This document shows positions 6,099-7,444 of a stretch of 7,444 nt of DNA, in pieces. Each line of letters begins with the position of its first letter. The first letter of the stretch is position 1. The translations under genes were made by a program, and so were the position numbers. Source of the stretch: Nitrospiraceae bacterium (GTDB taxonomy: Bacteria > Nitrospirota > Nitrospiria > Nitrospirales > UBA8639); assembly GCA_003523945.1 (NCBI GenBank), contig DOFS01000027.1, positions 1 to 7,444 on the forward strand. Reading direction: 5' to 3'. Below the pieces are notes generated by a model. It saw only the letters and a list, made by a program, of their open reading frames with translations. It ran no database searches and was not told where the DNA came from.

Positions 6099-7444
6099 AT
6101 GGATAACCCAAAACGCTTTTCCCGCCGATGGCCGTTTCATTGGACGGGTGCTAATGTGACCGGTGTGAATTCGAGTAAGGCTGGAATGGCCGGCATCGCC
6201 TTCCTTGCGGGACTTCTCCTGCTCGGTTCCTGGAACATGCCCTTCCATTCTCAGGCGGAGATCTCCAGTTCCAGTACTCCTGCCTCGATTGATTCCCCGC
6301 TCAACATGGGCAAGGGAGGCTTTGCGGACATTGCTCAGGCAGTGACCCCAGCGGTAGTGAATATCACCGTTCGTAAGGAAGCTCCGGTTCCCATGTCGGG
6401 AATGCCCTCTGATCCGTTGAGGGAATTTTTTGGTATCCCGGGCATGCCGGAAATGCCTGGAATGCCGAATAGACGGGGAGGACCCCCTGCGCCGGAAGGC
6501 CAAGGAGCCGGGTCCGGTGTGATCATCTCCAGCGATGGGTATGTGTTAACAAACGACCATGTCGTTGATGGAGCCAAGGAAATTACGGTGACCCTTCCGG
6601 ATAATCGGGAATTCACCGGAAATGTTGTTGGTCTTGATCCTCAGACTGACTTAGCCGTTATAAAAATTGACGGGAAGGACTTGCCCTATGTTCCCTGGGG
6701 AAATTCCGGCGAGCTTCGAGTCGGAGAATATGTCCTGGCGGTCGGAAATCCTTTTGGGTTGAATTCCACCGTCACGCTGGGAATTGTCAGCGCACTAGGT
6801 CGAGGAGGCATGGGTATTACCCAGTATGAAGATTTCATTCAGACCGATGCGGCGATCAATCCGGGGAATTCCGGTGGTGCGTTGGTGAATACGCGAGGCC
6901 AACTCGTCGGAATTAATACCGCAATTTTTTCGCAATCCGGCGGATATCAAGGTGTAGGTTTTGCGGTTCCCACCAATCTTGCCAAGCCGGTGTATGATAG
7001 TTTAGTCAAAACCGGAAAGGTTGTTCGAGGATTTCTGGGTGTCGGCATCCAAGCCGTGACGACCGATCTCGCCGACTCGTTTCAATTAAACCAATCCAAA
7101 GGGGCGCTGGTGACGAATGTTGTTCCAGGAAGTCCTGCAGATGAGGCAGGTATCAAACGTGGTGACGTGATTGTCGAATACCAGGGGAAACCCGTATTGG
7201 ATCCCCGAAACCTTCAGCATCATGTGATCAGGACCACCGTCGGATCAGAAATCACCATGGTGATGATCCGGGATGGTCAGAAGCACAATCTGAAAGCGAA
7301 AATTCGTGAACAAGACAAGCCTGTCCAAGTGGCACAGGTCGGCCAGGTGGAAAAAGAAGGACCGCTTGCCGGTGTGGCTGTTCAGAATCTCAATCCTGGT
7401 ATGGCCGAGCAATTAGGCGTGGAAGAAAATGTAAACGGGGTGGT
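6099..7444 (+). CDS. htrA: Second Do-family serine endoprotease HtrA/DegP (3' end cut by the window)
   Basis: The first 448 codons of an envelope serine protease paralogous to the one at 2877. The basic N-terminus (KRFSRRW at 5-11) precedes a membrane helix or signal core at about 28-46. Residues 73-92 (GFADIAQAVTPAVVNITV within) open the protease domain. The triad is His154 (TNDHVV), Asp184 (QTDLAVIKI) and Ser258 (NPGNSGGALVN). PDZ1 (about 305-398) starts with the binding loop GFLGVGIQ; PDZ2 begins near 423 (LAGVAVQNL) and is cut off at the edge, so roughly 70 residues are probably missing. Long stretches around the active site are identical to the first copy. The segment before the core differs: residues 99-122 contain five methionines in repeated MP/GMP steps, where the first copy is glycine-rich. 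It has its own AT-rich upstream region and a strong ribosome binding site, so it is probably transcribed separately. Confidence 0.95.
   Translation, partial: MDNPKRFSRRWPFHWTGANVTGVNSSKAGMAGIAFLAGLLLLGSWNMPFHSQAEISSSSTPASIDSPLNMGKGGFADIAQAVTPAVVNITVRKEAPVPMSGMPSDPLREFFGIPGMPEMPGMPNRRGGPPAPEGQGAGSGVIISSDGYVLTNDHVVDGAKEITVTLPDNREFTGNVVGLDPQTDLAVIKIDGKDLPYVPWGNSGELRVGEYVLAVGNPFGLNSTVTLGIVSALGRGGMGITQYEDFIQTDAAINPGNSGGALVNTRGQLVGINTAIFSQSGGYQGVGFAVPTNLAKPVYDSLVKTGKVVRGFLGVGIQAVTTDLADSFQLNQSKGALVTNVVPGSPADEAGIKRGDVIVEYQGKPVLDPRNLQHHVIRTTVGSEITMVMIRDGQKHNLKAKIREQDKPVQVAQVGQVEKEGPLAGVAVQNLNPGMAEQLGVEENVNGV
6827..6853 (+). repeat. 27-base exact direct repeat, copy 2 (copy 1 at 3551-3577)
   Basis: The second copy lies at the equivalent place in the second protease gene. 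The copies are 3276 bases apart in the same orientation. Recombination between them would delete the minus-strand gene pair and leave one hybrid protease. Confidence 0.9.

Noticed and set aside
6099..6236. Twin-arginine export signal in the second HtrA (SRRW near residue 8)
   Set aside because: The motif lacks the usual RRxFLK form, and the hydrophobic stretch begins about 18 residues later. HtrA proteins normally use the Sec route or a membrane anchor.

Overview
The window looks like an ordinary chromosomal segment of a Gram-negative bacterium. Its main theme is magnesium transport/CBS sensing followed by envelope protein quality control. The base composition is close to balanced. Start sites mostly have strong AGGAG-type ribosome binding sites. 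Two Do-family HtrA proteases sit close together. This resembles Nitrospirota (Nitrospira-like) genomes as I remember them, but the assignment is an inference with no marker gene behind it.

Layout, left to right. Positions 1-108 hold the last 35 codons of an unrecognised gene, whose stop overlaps the GTG start of mgtE. MgtE (105-1439) is a complete 444-residue magnesium channel/transporter with its N-domain, CBS pair and five-helix pore domain. After a 172-base gap with a possible promoter comes a 255-residue soluble protein (1612-2379) with coiled-coil segments and a C-terminal CBS pair. The non-coding stretch 2380-2876 contains a strong long hairpin (2433-2489), a second weaker hairpin, and a small dyad next to a TATACT box. 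The first HtrA protease (2877-4370, 497 aa) follows and is complete, with signal sequence, trypsin-like domain and two PDZ domains.

Then come two small genes on the minus strand, convergent with the first protease: 5414-5091 (membrane-anchored coiled-coil protein, 107 aa) and 5094-4663 (membrane-anchored protein with a beta-rich core and proline-rich tail, 143 aa). They overlap by ATGA and so form a coupled pair. Between them and the second protease lies about 680 bases without a supportable gene (5415-6098). The second HtrA protease starts at 6099 and runs off the window inside its second PDZ domain.

How they may work together: MgtE takes up Mg2+ under control of its own CBS domains, and the separate CBS protein is a plausible but unproven sensor or partner. 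The two HtrA paralogues are clearly related by duplication and probably both degrade or chaperone misfolded envelope proteins. They differ in the region before the protease core and have separate upstream regions, which suggests divided roles or regulation. The minus-strand pair encodes unrecognised, probably membrane-associated proteins placed between the proteases. I see no mobile element, CRISPR array, tRNA, rRNA or obvious defence system. The least-explained items are the minus-strand pair, the coiled-coil/CBS protein and the 2433-2489 hairpin.
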